Shown here: one piece after another, positions 22,380-34,648 of the stretch
Layout: each line of letters starts with the position of its first letter
Numbering within the stretch: the stretch's first letter is position 1
From: Multifurca ochricompacta
Lineage: Eukaryota; Basidiomycota; Agaricomycetes; Russulales; Russulaceae
Direction: 5' to 3'
NCBI GenBank assembly: GCA_022496185.1
Contig: WTXG01000023.1
Location: 1-64,000 of the forward strand
DNA length: 64,000 nucleotides
Made by a program: the position numbers and the translations under genes
The notes under the pieces: model-generated
What the model was told of the DNA's origin: nothing
Databases searched by the model: none
What the model saw: the letters and a program-made list of their open reading frames with translations, nothing else

Positions 22380-22954
22380 TGTGACAGTTATCTTCGTGTT
22401 TTTCTGCTTGTTTGTATTCTCCAATGCCGAATCCCTTACTTCTGCAGCTTCAACAGCTCCATTAAATGGTCAAAGTCCTTATGACCATTTGTACAGTATT
22501 GAGGGCACAACCCCTCTTAGTCCACACAAACTCCAAGTCTCATATTAGCTAGACTGTTCTTTACTGATACAACTATGACATAGCTATGACCTAGCCATGA
22601 TATCATCTGTAGAAGCCTAGGACAGTCTCTGGTAGTTTACTGAGCCTCCAACCTGTATTTAAGGACCATTAGTTTCAGAGACAGACCTTAAGTCTGTTCT
22701 CTTGTACCCAATACAGGTGTTACAGACTCACCAGAAGCCCCATTCCTCTTGAGCCCCTAAGCCGCGCCTTAGGAGTCTTCATCCCAGTTATCTTGTGACA
22801 GGACTGAGTGTCCCTGTTCGATTTCGCATCGCGCGCGCGCCCGCTGCAACTTGTAGGGCTTGAACACCTAGGTGATAACCTTGAGATCTTGATACTTGTC
22901 TTGCTATCCTTGACGCGAATTGACCCAGCACACAGCTAGCACCTGGCTGTGACA
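22380..22954 (+). repeat. 3' LTR of element C
   Basis: 575 bp, identical by eye to 15641-16215 except CTTCGTG versus CTTCATG near the start. Preceded directly by the polypurine tract at 22367-22379. Confidence 0.94.
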
Positions 22955-25900
22955 GATATCCCTGGCGGGCTCCCACGAGTTGTCGGAGTCTGGGAACCGT
23001 TTCCACTTGACTAGGTAATGCAGTTTGCGCCCTTGGCCTTGTCGTTTCGAATTTAAAATGCGTTCCACTTCCCACTCTTCTTCTCCATTGATAAGGTCAG
23101 GTGGTGGTCTCAAGAAGTTTTCTCCATGTAGCGATGTTTCCTTGTAAGGTGTGAACAGCCTGGCATGGAAGACCGGATGAATGTGCCATGTGGGGGGAAG
23201 TTCGAGTTCATAGGACACATCTGACAGCTTCCTTGTTATTTTGAAAGGTCCGTGACGTCAGGGCGCTAACTTGGCTGTCAGATGTGACGTACGAATGTTC
23301 TTCCCTTCCAACCATACCATGTCATTGGTCCGATAAGGCGTAAACTTTGTGGGCTTCTCTGCCAGGGTCTTTTGCACCTTTAACAAGTTCTCATTGGCTG
23401 ATTTCCGAATCTCTTCCCATTGGTTGATACGCTGTGTAGCTGAAGGGACGTTTGTCGGCTTTCCGGTCCATGTGGCTCGAGGCGTCCATCCCATGATAAG
23501 TGAGAATGGGGAGTGTTTCGTGGTGCCATTAGGCCAGGAGTTGTGTGCGAATTCTGCCGTTGCGAGCCAGTCCGCCCAGTCGTCCTGTCGTCTGTTGCAC
23601 CAAAATCGAAGATACTGTTCAAGCCACTGATTTGTTCTTTCCAACTGTCCATCTGTCTGTGGGTGATACGCTGTGGAGATATTTTGTGCGATGTTCAGTG
23701 TTCTGCAGAGTGCCCTGGTGAACGCGGATGTGAAGCGTGGGTCACGGTCTGAGATGATCTTTTCAGGGAGGCCATAGTGTCTGTAGACATGATCTAGGTA
23801 AAGCTTGGCCACTCCTTCTGCCGTAATGGACTCATTGCAGGGTATGAACAGCGCTGCTTTTGAACAATCATGGTCAGTGATGGTCAGGATTGAGTCGAAG
23901 CCTCTGGAAGTGGGGAGTTTGACAATGAAGTCCATGGCTATGGTCTGGAATGGTTGTGAAGTCGTCGGTGTAATTGGGAGTAGTGCCGGCGGGTGTGGGT
24001 GTGTATTCACTTTGTTGGCCTGGCAATCTGCACATCCTTTCACGTATTCTTCTATGTCCTTCTTCATGTTCAGCCACCAGTAGTCTCGTTTGGCGAGGGC
24101 ATAGGTGTTAGCGATGCCAGGATGTCCTGCAGAGGGAAGATCGTGGTGAAAATGGATCACCCCCCTCTTAATGTTGTCGCCACCGGTGACAACGAGTCGA
24201 TCTCCGTCCTTCCACCAAAGGCCATCGAGTTTCTTCAGATTGTGTGCTTCCGCCCAAGTTTTGCATAGTTGTTGATTCATATTTTGCGACACTTGGGCCC
24301 ATAAATCCATGTTGTGAAGACTGACAACAGCCGTCCTCATGAAGACTTCCTCTGGGAGTACTGTCACATCATTGTTGTCCTCTGTACCATTATTTAGATC
24401 GGGTCGTCTTGATAGGGCATCTGCACGAGCGTTACGACTTCCAGCAATGTGCTTCAATTCAAAGTTGTATTCTTCGAGCTCCAGGACTTCACGAGCGACT
24501 CGCCAGCTTATTTTATGGGGTTCCTTCCAGTATAGTAAATTGGAGTGATCAGTATGAATGATGGTCTTGTGAGGGGTCCCTGCTAGGTATGGCCGCCAGT
24601 GTTGTAGCGCTTTTACTATGGCTAGCAACTCTCTATCCCAAATGTCATAATTCTGTTCCGCGGGTGAAAATGTCTCCGAGTAAAAGGCTACAGGGTGGAG
24701 AAGTCCCATTGCGTCTCGTTGGTTTAATACGGCACCATTTGCAAAGTGAGATGCGTTGACTTCAAGTTCAAAAGGTTTCTGCAGATCTGGTTGTAAGAGG
24801 ACTGGCTCTGAACCGATGACATCACGAATCTGTTCGAAGGCCATTTGATGCTCCTCCGTCCAATGCCAAGGGATGTCTTTCTTCAGCAACCCATTCAGTG
24901 GTTGGGCGAGCCCTGAGAATCCTCGGACGAAGTGTTGATAGAAGTTGCAGAAACCAATGAATGACCGCACATCCTTGACACATGTAGGCACTGGCCATTC
25001 CCGGATCCCTTGTACTTTTACGGGGTCCATCTGCACCTGTCCTCCCTCCAGGATAACTCCTAGATATTCTACACTCGGTTGTTCAAATGAACACTTGGCA
25101 GGTTTAAGGTATAGGTCGTGTTCATGCAGGATATCCAACACCTGATGTACTTGCTCTCGATGGTGGGTTAGGTTGTCCATGGTAGCAACCAATATGTCGT
25201 CCATATAAACCACTACTTCGCCAGTAAGAATGAGGTCGCGGAAGATGTGGTTCATCATTGATTGGAAGGTAGCGGGTGAGTTGGTAAGGCCAAAAAACAT
25301 AACATTTGGTTCGAAAAGCCCTTGGTTGGTCTTAAAGGCCGCTTTACATTGATCCCCCTCTTTAATCCGAATGTTATTGTATCCCCAGTGGATGTCCATT
25401 TTGGAGAATAAGGATTTATCCCTCATGGTGTCAATGAGCTCTGAAATGAGTGGCAAGGGGTAGGTGTTCTTTACAGTATAGGCATTTATCTGTCGGTAAT
25501 CCTGAACAGGTCGAAGTTTGCCGTCTTTCTTCTTAATAAAGAAGAAGGGTGATGCATATGGTGATTTCGACAGACAAATGTATCCTTTTGCCAGATGTTC
25601 TTCCAGGAATGCCGTGAGCGTGGTCTGTTCTGCTGGTGACAATGGGTAAATTTTACAATCCACTGCTGACGGGGTATTGGGTACGAAGTCAATGGCATGA
25701 TCCCATGGCCGCGTGGGGGGAAGCGTTGTGATTCCTCCTCCGAGAACACCTTCCAGTGTCTATGGTATTCTGCTGGTACCACTTCTTCAAATGTCTTTTC
25801 CATATGCCCTTCTACTGCCTTTTGTGCGAGCTCCGATGCTTTGGTAACGAAGCAGCAGCCCGGGTCTTCCTCTTCTGCTTTACGTGCTACGGAATGTCGG

Positions 25901-26367
25901 GCTGCGTAGTCATACCCCATTGACGTGATGAGTACAGGGTAGGAGTCCTTGCTCATCGTCGCATCGCCCCAGTTGATCTTAGGTTCGAATGCAGTGAGCC
26001 AGGGGTATCCCAGAACTAAGTCTTCGTCTCCTAGATTGGTGACTAGGAAGCATATGGCCTTTGTCTTCTCCCCTACTTGGACATTTAGGTCAGTATAGTG
26101 CGTAATTTTTCCTGCCTGATTGGCAGTTCCATCAATATTCCAGATATTCTTCTCCTGGGGGAGTGCCAGCATTCCTAATCCCATGGTTCTCACCATCCGT
26201 GGGCTGATAAAATTATCGGTGGCTCCTGAGTCGATCAGGATATCGCGGTCGGCCGTTTTCTGTGTAGTCTCGAAATGTACTGGTATTTTCAACGATTTGA
26301 AGCGACTAGTATACACAGAGGTTACATGTAATGCTCGTGCCCAGGCCGATGGGTTTGAGCCAATCAA
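22955..26367 (-). pseudogene. pol: Element B pol: protease, RT, RNase H, integrase, start of chromodomain
   Basis: Starts in the -1 frame at the GATTTTTGATTGG overlap with gag. Protease DSGATDNF lies near 26235. A frameshift in a C run near 25715 precedes RT. A long open frame of about 800 codons (25663-23258) holds RT ([22 protein letters not shown] at 25207-25196), RNase H (FELEVNASHFANGAVL; IWDRELLAIVKALQHW), the integrase zinc region (HHDLPSAGHPGI...CADCQANK) and core (HPQTDGQLERTNQW). A TGA at 23258 (CGA in relatives) is followed in frame by the chromodomain (EEEWEVERILNSKRQG, LHYLVKWKRFPDSDNSW) up to the C insertion at 22955. Confidence 0.92.
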
Positions 26368-27878
26368 AAATCCTTCTTTGCGAATGCCTTCTCTACCAGG
26401 ATGGCTCACACTTCTTCGCTCTCCTTCATCATGTTCGCCCATATCTCCTGCGCTTTTTCTTCTTTTGTCGGCGTCTTTTTGCTGATGGTCAGCGGGTTAT
26501 TGTGGATGGATGTAACAGTTGCTTCCGCCGCTCATACTCCCTTTTTTGGGCATTCCCTGGACATGTGTCCTTGTGCCTTGCAGCGAAAGCATCTCCCTTC
26601 TTTCATCAGCATCTGCCTTTCGTCTTCAGTGAGTGTAGCCCGGGCTCTGGTCCTGTCAGCAGAGGTATCCATGGCATTTGGATCCCTTTGACCAGTGTGT
26701 GCGGGTTTGACTCTGAAGGCGGCCTTCCACTGGTCGCAGGTTTTCCCCTTTCTCGTGTCGACCCCAAAACGCGTTTGGAAATCGAGATAATCTTGCTGCT
26801 GTCGGCGAGCAGTGTCAACCCATGTGTCCCAGTCGTTGGGGTGGTGAAACTGGATAATATTCTTTACTAATGGGTTAGGCAACCCCTGGGAGAAGAGGTC
26901 CAGCATGGCCTCTTCGTCGGTGTCATAGCCGGCTCTGTTGGCCAGGCTCCTGAATTTTGCTACATAAGCATCAAGTTCTCCCTTGTCCATCCTAAGGGAT
27001 TTAAGCTCTCGAGCAGCCTTCTGCTTGGCCTGCCCATCTGTGAATGCGTCTTTAAATCTCTGGGCAATGGTTTCCCAAAGCCCCTCACTAGTGGTACGAC
27101 GGCCACTCTCAATTTGTTCATTCAGCCACTCTAGCTGTTCCATGGTCCAATCGTCTACGGCCTCCCCGCGGATCAGAGAGAGGAAGAGGTTTGCATGTTG
27201 GAAGGGGTTAATAATTTGGGGAACATCATGATTGAAGTTCTTGAAGGTCGTGAACTCCAGCATGAATTTTTTGCTTTGCGACCGATCCCCAGTGAACGTT
27301 TGGGGCAGCACACCCGATAATCTTCCCGATGGTGGAGGAATGTTGGGTGGTAACATGGCTGGTGGGGGCGGGGGGGGAGGTGCTGGGTCTGGGAGCTGGG
27401 CGGCAATGGTGGACATATTCTGGTAAAACGGGGTGACGGTGTCGGTGGACTGTATCGAGATCTGGGGGGTTGTCAAAGCAGGGGCTCTGAACGTGGCAAC
27501 TCCGGGTGCAACTGGGGCTGTAGATGACGCTAATACCAGTGCTTCTTCACTATGTTCTTCTACGTACTCTTCGGGCTCAGAGTCCGTAACGATGGCCGGG
27601 GGATTCTCCCTCCACGGTCCTAATCCAAATTCAGGAGGAGCGGGTCCTGTAGTGACCCAAGAGTGTCGGCTGTCCGAGTATCGGATGCGATACCAAACTC
27701 TTTTCTTGTTGTCGTATTCTACCAGTTGGTATCTTCCGTCGTGATAGACGTAGTATCCAAACTCGGACTCAAAATCCTTCCAGGTGGCAGAGCCAAGTAC
27801 TTGTTGTGAAAGATCAGGCTCATCCCTACATTCGATGGGTTCTTCTTTAAAGAGGGTCTGACTGTGGCTGGAAGCCAC
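26364..27878 (-). pseudogene. gag: Element B gag
   Basis: The conserved frame starts at GTG 27878 (ASSHSQTLF), not at an ATG; the first in-frame ATG is at MSTIAAQLPDP. Features in order: an N-terminal region with FGYYVYHDGRYQLVEYD, a Pro-rich stretch (PPPPPPPAMLPPNIPPP), core Gag (FTGDRSQSKKFMLEF; WTMEQLEWLNEQIESG; FKDAFTDGQAKQKAARELK; LFSQGLPNPLVKNIIQFHHP) and a knuckle CFRCKAQGHMSREC. TGA codons at 26532-26534 and 26406-26408 both replace Arg codons of element D. The frame ends at GATTTTTGA. Structural particle protein. Confidence 0.88.
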
Positions 27879-27884
27879 GATGAG

Positions 27885-27895
27885 AGACTCGACTT
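27885..27895 (-). other. Self-complementary primer-binding site of B
   Basis: On the minus strand AAGTCGAGTCT starts two bases after the 5' LTR. The LTR carries AGACTTGACTT (28131-28121, minus), one base off the perfect complement because of a CpG change, with TATATAAG about 30 nt upstream. The 3' LTR has the same CpG changed on the other strand, so the ancestral complement was perfect. Confidence 0.68.
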
Positions 27896-27897
27896 GA

Positions 27898-28486
27898 TGT
27901 TACGTCCGGTGCGGGACATTCCACACGACTTGTGTGACAGCGTGCTAAGCGGGTTTGGATAAGAGACCAATAAGATCCCTTGGAGTTTAGAGGTTATGAG
28001 TCAAAGTCCAAGAGGCTGTACTCTAAGACGATGTTGAGCGGAAAGTGCCGAAAGCACTGAGACAGGCAGACGTTAAGAGACAAAGGAGAAGTCCAGAAGA
28101 CAAGCACTGATGTATTCAATAAGTCAAGTCTGAGGTCTACAAGGTAGCTACAGTGGGCTTATATACGTAATCGAGTGGGCGTCTAAAGATAAGATAAACT
28201 AGAGTCATGTGGGCCCGAATATACGAAAGCGGAGGGCATAAAGCCACGCTTCTGATAGGGAATTAAGTAAGTGTCCGGTCATAAAGATAAAGGATAAGAG
28301 ATAAGCAACAGTAGGTCAAACATAAGCACAGCGATACAAACAGAAACAAAGACAGTCACGGGGAAGGGAGCAGGGCACGTGAGGGATCCCATGATGGAGA
28401 CGTGATCTGGTAGTGAAGAGTAGGCGGCAAGGAGGGGTCGTCGTTGGGTAAGAAGAAAAAGACAGGAAGAGACGGGGTTCGTAACA
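27898..28486 (-). repeat. 5' LTR of element B
   Basis: 589 bp with TGTTAC/GTAACA ends. On the minus strand it contains TATATAAG and, about 30 nt further, the complement of the PBS. Confidence 0.93.
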
Positions 28487-28491
28487 TACCA

Positions 28492-29436
28492 CCCCCATTT
28501 TTCGATGGAAACCGAGTGACTGCTGAAGACTGGTGGACCCAAGTAGAACTTCACATCTTTCTAAATAACCATGCCACAATCATTAAGAATGAGGTATCGC
28601 GAGTGTCGTATGTGTTAGCCCTAATCAGAGGACCAAAGGTTAGCCGATGGGTGACGGAACAAACAAGGTGGCTAGCCAACGTTTCCTGCTCCAAAATTCA
28701 AGAACCGCACCCGTGGGAGAAATTCCGACAAACGTTCGTGGTGGCCTTTGCCGACGTAGCCGCGGGACAGAAGGCACTACAGGAGCTAGCCAACCTTAGG
28801 ATGACAAATGGAAATATCGATGATTACATCGCCGATTTCCACAGCCTTGCGGCTCGGGCAGAGCTGTACCTGGATGACCCAGCCATGCATCAGAACTTCC
28901 AAAAGGGGTTACCACGGCAGCTTGTACAAACTATGATCACTCAGGACAGCCCCCAGACATTCGATGAAACGGCGAACTCGGCGAGGAAACATCACGTGAA
29001 CTGGATCTTTATGCAACGCATGTTTGGGGACAAGACATCGACTGGCAACAGGAACAACAACTGAGGAAACAAATTCACGCTTCCTCGTAGACGCGACCCA
29101 AATGCGATGGACGTCAATGTCATCAAAAAGGCGGTTACCACGGAGGAGAAAGAACAATATAAGAAGGAGGGACACTGCTTCGAGTGCGGACGCCGAGGAC
29201 ATCTGGTCCAAGATTGCCCCAACAAAAGACCTCGACCAAGCATGAGTGCCCCGACCCGGACCGCCACGATCACCGAAGTATCACAGACGACTGCAGAGGT
29301 ACCCACCGGATCAGCTGCCTCGAAACCAGCTGTGAACATCGTGGAACTCACGGCATCCCTGAAAACAATAACTGACGATCAACGCCTCGAGTTGCAGAAC
29401 CACTTTAAAGATGACGAGGATTTTTATATTGCTTGA
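28492..29436 (+). pseudogene. gag: Element A gag, C-terminal segment
   Basis: Continues in frame from 13680. Core Gag (PPPFFDGNRVTAEDWW; LALIRGPKVSRWVTEQ; FRQTFVVAFADVAAGQKAL) is followed by a TGA at 29062-29064 where C has CGA. The zinc knuckle CFECGRRGHLVQDC is near 29180-29221. It ends at TGA 29434-29436 after GATTTTTATATTGCT. Apart from the TGA the whole frame across the B insertion is open. Confidence 0.88.
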
Positions 29437-32400
29437 ATGATGCGGCCTTCATTCAAGCTCTAGTTTCACACCATGTATACATTTCACCAGTTCGAGCAAT
29501 GAAAGTATCTATTCCCCTACAAGGTGTGAAAGAAATGGCCAACATCGAAGCACTCATCGACAGTGGTGCAACTGAAAACTTCATTAATTACAAAATGGTT
29601 ATCAAACATCGACTCCTGACAAAGCGACTCACAATCCCCAAGAAACTACGCAACGCCGATGGAACACCTAACGCCACTGGCAACATTAACCAATACGTTG
29701 ATCTGGACATAATTACAGGCAACAAACTCAAACGACATCGGTTTTACATTGCATCAATTGGAACCGACCAAATGATCTTAGGTTATCCATGGCTTGCCGC
29801 CAGCAATCCACTTATCGATTGGACACAAGGGCACCTCATGCAGTCGATCTGACTCAGCGTACCCAGAGAATACATTAAGTGATTGAATATAGCTCAAGAA
29901 CTAGCGATTAAGGCAAAAAACGATCTGGAGCGCCCCTGGGATCAGATAGTCCCCCAGGAATATCATCGACATCAGAAGGTATTCAGCGATCAAGAGGCTC
30001 AACGATTCCCCAAGTCAAGACCTTGGGATCATCGGATTGAATTAAAACCAGGAGCGCCTGCAACACTGGACTGTAAGATCTATCCACTAGGGCCAGGGGA
30101 ACAAGACGCATTAAATAGGTTCTTGGAAGAACACTTACGGAAGGGGTACATCAGTGAGTCTAAATCACCATACGCATCCCCATTCTTTTTTATTAAGAAG
30201 AAGGATGGGAAGTTGAGACCGGTCCAGGACTATCGCAAGCTCAATGAGTGGACAGTTCGAAATACATATCCCCTACCGCTAATCCCAGAGCTAATAGATC
30301 GAGTCCGCGGCAGTACCCTGTTCACGAAGATGGATGTCCGCTGGGGGTATAACAATATCCGCATAGCTTCAGAAGATCGATGGAAGGCAGCCTTCAAGAC
30401 AAACCACGGCCTATACAAGCCTAATGTTATGTTCTTTGGCTTAACAAACTCCCCGGCAACATTTCAGACTATGATGAACACAGAATTTAGAGAGGAACTA
30501 AATGAACGAGACAAAACTGGCAACGCTTGGTTCACTGTATATATGGATGATATTCTCATCCATACCAATCATGATCTCCGAAATCATCAATCTAAAGTCC
30601 ACCGCGTCCTCGATAAACTCAACAAGTTAGATCTATATCTTAAACCGGAAAAATGCGCCTTCGAGCAGACATGCATAGAATACCTCGGACTCATTCTAGA
30701 AGCGAACCAAGTACATATGGATCTGATTAAAGTGGAAGGAGTCGCTACTTGGAAGGTACCTACGACTGTGAAGGAGATCCGATCATTCTTAGGGTTTTGC
30801 CAATTCTATTGCCGGTTCATCCAAGGTTTTAGTAAAATCGCAGCCCTGTTGAATGCACTCACAAGCGCAAAACATCAGTGGAAGTGGACCGCGATGGAGC
30901 AAGAAGCATTTGATACCCTCAAACAACGAGTCACCTCTCAACCAGTGTTAATGCAGCCGAACTTTGAAGAACCGTTCATCGTAGATGCAGACGCATTGGG
31001 ATACGCACTCAGCGCCACCCTCAGTCAAAAAGATCCAGAAGGACGACTCCACCTGATTGCCTACCTATCGAAGACTCTGGATGCAATGCAGCGAAACTGG
31101 GACGTCTATGATCGCGAACTGTTTGCAATCATTATCGCCTTTAGATCTTGGCGCCAATATCTTTTGGGTGCTAAGCATAGGGTCCAAGTGTGCACAGATC
31201 ATAATAACCTCCAATACTTCAAGCAACCACAGAAACTAAACCGCCAACAAGCTAGGTGGCTTCAAGAGCTTGCTGATTTTGATTTTACACTCGAACACGT
31301 CCCAGGGAAGCTTCATACAGTTGCAGATATGCTCTCACGTCGACCAGATGCAGACCACGGCACAGCAGATAATGAGGAAGTTACAGTGTTACCAGCAGAA
31401 TTATTTATCAAGACATCGCAGTCAGAGAAACAACCTTTTCTGGCTACCCTCCCCAAGTGACATGAGATCCTCCAACGTTATCACAATCACATCCTAGCGG
31501 GACATCCGGGCATCAACAAAACCACGCGAGGAGTTCAACGCGAATATGAAGGGAACGATCTAAAGGAATTTGTACGCGATTACGTCAAAGGATGTGCCAA
31601 GTGTCAGGAGAATAAGCCGAAGCTTACGAAGAAGGTGCCAACTTTTCCATTTGACGTGCCGGCTATGGTTGGTCTGTTTCAATACATTGCTATGGATCTA
31701 ATTACGGATCTCCCACCATCCGGAAAATATGATGCAGTATTGACCATTGTAGATCAAGGATGCTCAAAGGCCGCCCGGTTTATACCCTGCACCAAAGAGA
31801 TTACTGGAGAGGGTATAGCTACCCTTTACTACCGCCACCTCTTCCCATTCTTTGGTATCCCACAATGGATCATCTCGGATCGCGATCCGCGTTTCACGTC
31901 CCACTTCTCGTGCACACTTGCACAAACCCTCCGGATTAAACAAAACTTGTCTACAGCATTCCACCCACAAACGGACGGTTCTAGTGAGCGCATGAATCTT
32001 TGGCTAGAACAATATCTCCGACTTTGGATAGGTGATGATCAACATAAGTGGTCAGAGTACCTGCCATTAGCTGAATATGTACACAATTCATGGCCACACA
32101 ACAAGACAAAGCTCTCCCCACACGCACTAATCCATGGCGTACAGTTCGACTGGAAAGCTGAAAGTGCTGACACAGGTGTACCACAGGTGGACAGACAATT
32201 ACGCGACTTACACAATGCGCGCTCGCGTGCGGAGGATGCATTCAAAAGAACAAGAGACCAACCGACCCGCCCACAACTAGCGATTGGATCGCAAGTCTGG
32301 TTGGAAGGGAAGCACCTCAAAACGCATTTTCCCTCCTCTAAACTAGCCCCTCGCCAATATGGACCATTCACAGTCCTGACCTGTATTTCACCAGTCACTT

Positions 32401-32726
32401 ATCGACTAGACTTACCACCTCACATGAAGATCCATGATGCCTTTCACATCAATCTTTTAACGCCTTATCAAGAGACCGACACCCACAGCCCCAACTACAC
32501 GAGGCCCCTGCCTGATCTCATTAACCAGGAAGAAGAATATGAAATCGATGCTATTTTAAATCACCGCATTCATGGCCGATCAAAGAAATTGCAGTATCTA
32601 GTCAGCTGGAAAGGCTATCCAGCCAGTGACAACTCGTGGGTCGACGAGGCCGATTGCCATGCACCGGATCTCCTCAAGTCCTATTCCAACTCACTGTCAA
32701 AGCGCCAGGGTCGGCACCACCCTTAA
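29433..32726 (+). pseudogene. pol: Element A pol, single frame with three stops
   Basis: -1 frame relative to gag, overlapping its stop by four bases. Protease DSGATENF is near 29560. Stops are at 29850-29852, 29880-29882 and 31458-31460; the latter two are consistent with CGA to TGA by comparison with C. RT covers about 30040-30760 with YMDD at 30540-30551, then RNase H (FIVDADALGYALSATL; YDRELFAIIIAFRSW). The integrase zinc region is at about 31490-31615 (HNHILAGHPGIN...CAKCQENK) and the core at 31690-32150 with FHPQTDGSSERMN. The chromodomain (EEEYEIDAILNHRIHG; LQYLVSWKGYPASDNSW) lies near 32535-32645. No frameshift was seen, so reading frame integrity is much better than in C. Confidence 0.93.
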
Positions 32727-32864
32727 GATGGGGGTGATTTCGCCAATTTTGCCTGAATTTCGTTGATCTGAACCATAGCCTGCTACCTAATTCCCATCCT
32801 GGCCCGCACTAGACGAACAACTCGTCTCTTTCAGACAAGAAAGTTGACCAAGAGAACCCCCAGA

Positions 32865-33959
32865 ATGAACACAAAGACCCCTAACCAAAGCCCTTTTTCT
32901 CTCGCAGACATCTCCATTATTAAACCAACCATAGATGCTATCAATGATGCTGCTAACTTGGGAGCTCTCAAATACCCACACAACGCACCCACACTTCCCC
33001 CGACTCCGACCTCATCCACACCCGCCACTCATTTCTCGTTTACCATGGAAGATGACCCTGTCCAGAACTTATCTCCTGCTGTTACACTAACCACCCACAA
33101 TCAGGATCTCAATCTTGATACTCATGAACACGCACTGACCACGCTTCAGGAGACTCGAGAGAATCTGGTGGCCGAAGTTCATGCTGAAGAAGGCGAACAC
33201 TTAGACAATGACAGACCAGAGATCTTAGAGCTAGAACAATTACCCCAAGACGAGGCGATCGCCTTCGACAGAGACGTGGCAGACCGGTATGACCACCCTG
33301 GAGCCCCGTTTGAACTTAATCGCCAGACCTCTCCCTTCTTTTTCAATCAACGAATCTCTGATAGTCTTGGACGTATGCACAAAGCCCATTACATCACTTA
33401 TGAGTATCGACGCGCCGACCCCCGAATCGCTTGCACCATGGGAGCACACCACCCCATCTTCTATTTTCCATTACACACTCGTCACTATCCTCGATACAGG
33501 CGCGGTGCTAACCCAATCCTCAACACCCTACAACGACGTCTTTTTGAAGCAGACCAAAGCTTTGCTCCACTGGTCAACTTCGCGCTGGACGACCTTCGCG
33601 ATCCCGGGGCCTGGGCAGAAGTCTCGCGTTACCGGTATGCCACACGACGACTTGATATGATCCATAGTGAAATGGCGCACTGGCGACGACAGGCAGAGCA
33701 AGTTACCCGCAACATTTGAAACGCGGTTCACGCGCTGTCCCGCGGCGACGTGTACCATTGCCTCTTTCCTTATCTAACCTATGCTTATGCTTGGGACCGC
33801 CCTATGAGTCCAGAAGAAGCGATTCAATTTGCACCTGACCCAGACCTTCAAATAGTGCTCCAAGCAGGTGGTGTCGGCAGTTCCAGACGCCCTCAACGAT
33901 GTTGTGGCCTGCGCGTTCTCCCTCGAATCATTGATCTTACGCAGGATGACTCAGCTTGA
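32865..33959 (+). pseudogene. Element A ORF3 with IDLT tail
   Basis: ATG at 32865; 365 codons interrupted by one TGA (33717-33719) where C has CGC. The N-terminal third is Thr/Pro-rich, then come EYRRADPRIACTMGA, RLFEADQSFAPLVNFALDDL, DPGAWAEVSRYRYATRRLD and HALSRGDVYHCLFPYLTYAY. The end is RIIDLTQDDSA. Around 60 percent of positions in the C-terminal half match element C by eye. No relation to envelope proteins. Role unknown; see the finding on the terminal motif. Confidence 0.78.
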
Positions 33960-33988
33960 GGCCAAGCTGGACAATACAGAGGGGGTGA

Positions 33989-34648
33989 TGTGACGGGTGC
34001 AAAGGTTTGTGACATCGTTTGTGACGAGAACGTGACGTTTCTTTGGTTTGCGCACTCGCGCACGTTTTCGACTTGCGTGACCGCCCGTAACAACTTGTGA
34101 CACGGGTGTGACAAGTATGTCGCACACGCTCTGATCTCTATTCCCAGTCCTTTTTTTATATTTTCCTCGCTGAGGGCGCAACCCCTCCTTTGTTTCTTAT
34201 CCTATTCTATCTCACTCCAGGGCATAACCCCTGGAGTCCATGACTACCAGGGATACTTATTAGAACCTTCTGCTTAGTTTAGATCTTCTGATGTGCCCTC
34301 TTTGATGTGCCTTCCCAAAGCTGTATTTAAGCTACTTAGATTGTAGAGACAGACCTTAAGTCTGTTCTCTTGTATCTAATACAGGTAAATTTGACTTCAC
34401 AGAAACTTGCTTGAACTCCCCAAGCTGCAGCTTGAGGAGCCTTCTCCCTAGTAACTCTAGTAGGGCTGATTGCCACTACCCTCAACCTCATTTCCTGCAC
34501 GCGCCCACTCTACAACGTCGTGGGCACTTGAAACTTGAACCTGGAATAGGTCTTCTGTATTAGACCTTGAATCTTGGACGTGCCCTGCATCTTGAGGGCT
34601 TTGAGTCTTGAAAATGCGACTTGACGCAGCAAGTACCTGGCTGTGACA
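33989..34648 (+). repeat. 3' LTR of element A
   Basis: 660 bp beginning TGTGACGGG. It retains CpGs that are lost in the 5' LTR, especially in its first 130 bp, and is flanked on the right by GGCAA at 34649-34653. Confidence 0.93.

Larger units (their letters stand above)
15641..22954 (+). mobile_element. Ty3/Gypsy chromovirus C, innermost and youngest insertion
   Basis: Two 575-bp LTRs (15641-16215, 22380-22954) are flanked by GATAT (15636-15640, 22955-22959). By eye the LTRs differ at one site (a CpG). Internal order is as in A: PBS, gag, pol, ORF3, polypurine AAAAGGGGGGTGA (22367-22379). Total length is 7.3 kb. Despite near-identical LTRs, gag, pol and ORF3 contain about seven single-base frameshifts. 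LTR sequence differs from A in the 5' part, but the proteins are clearly related. Confidence 0.94.
13681..28486 (-). mobile_element. Ty3/Gypsy chromovirus B, nested in A gag, host of C
   Basis: Two 589-bp LTRs (27898-28486 is 5', 13681-14269 is 3') with TGTTAC...GTAACA ends are flanked by TACCA (13676-13680, 28487-28491). On the minus strand the order is gag, pol, ORF3, then polypurine AGAAGAGGGGGTGA before the 3' LTR. Element C splits the chromodomain. Without C the element is about 7.5 kb. Same lineage as D and E by Gag, Pol and ORF3. A few stops (CGA to TGA) and one C-tract frameshift are visible, so this is the least damaged Gypsy copy of its type here. Confidence 0.93.
12241..34648 (+). 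mobile_element. Ty3/Gypsy chromovirus A (host of nested B and C)
   Basis: Two 660-bp LTRs (12241-12900, 33989-34648) are flanked by the 5-bp duplication GGCAA (12236-12240, 34649-34653). Internal order is PBS, gag, pol (protease, RT, RNase H, integrase, chromodomain), ORF3, polypurine tract AGAGGGGGTGA (33978-33988). Element B sits in gag and leaves the gag frame intact when one TACCA copy is removed. Without B the element is about 7.6 kb. Domain order and the chromodomain place it in the chromovirus branch of Gypsy. Same family as C by protein similarity and by LTR ends (TGTGACA...TGTGACA). Confidence 0.93.

Noticed and set aside
13681..28486. Classic RIP (CpA to TpA) as the mutation process
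   Set aside because: Observed changes sit at CpG sites in varied contexts; CpA sites are not preferentially changed, so methyl-CpG deamination fits better.
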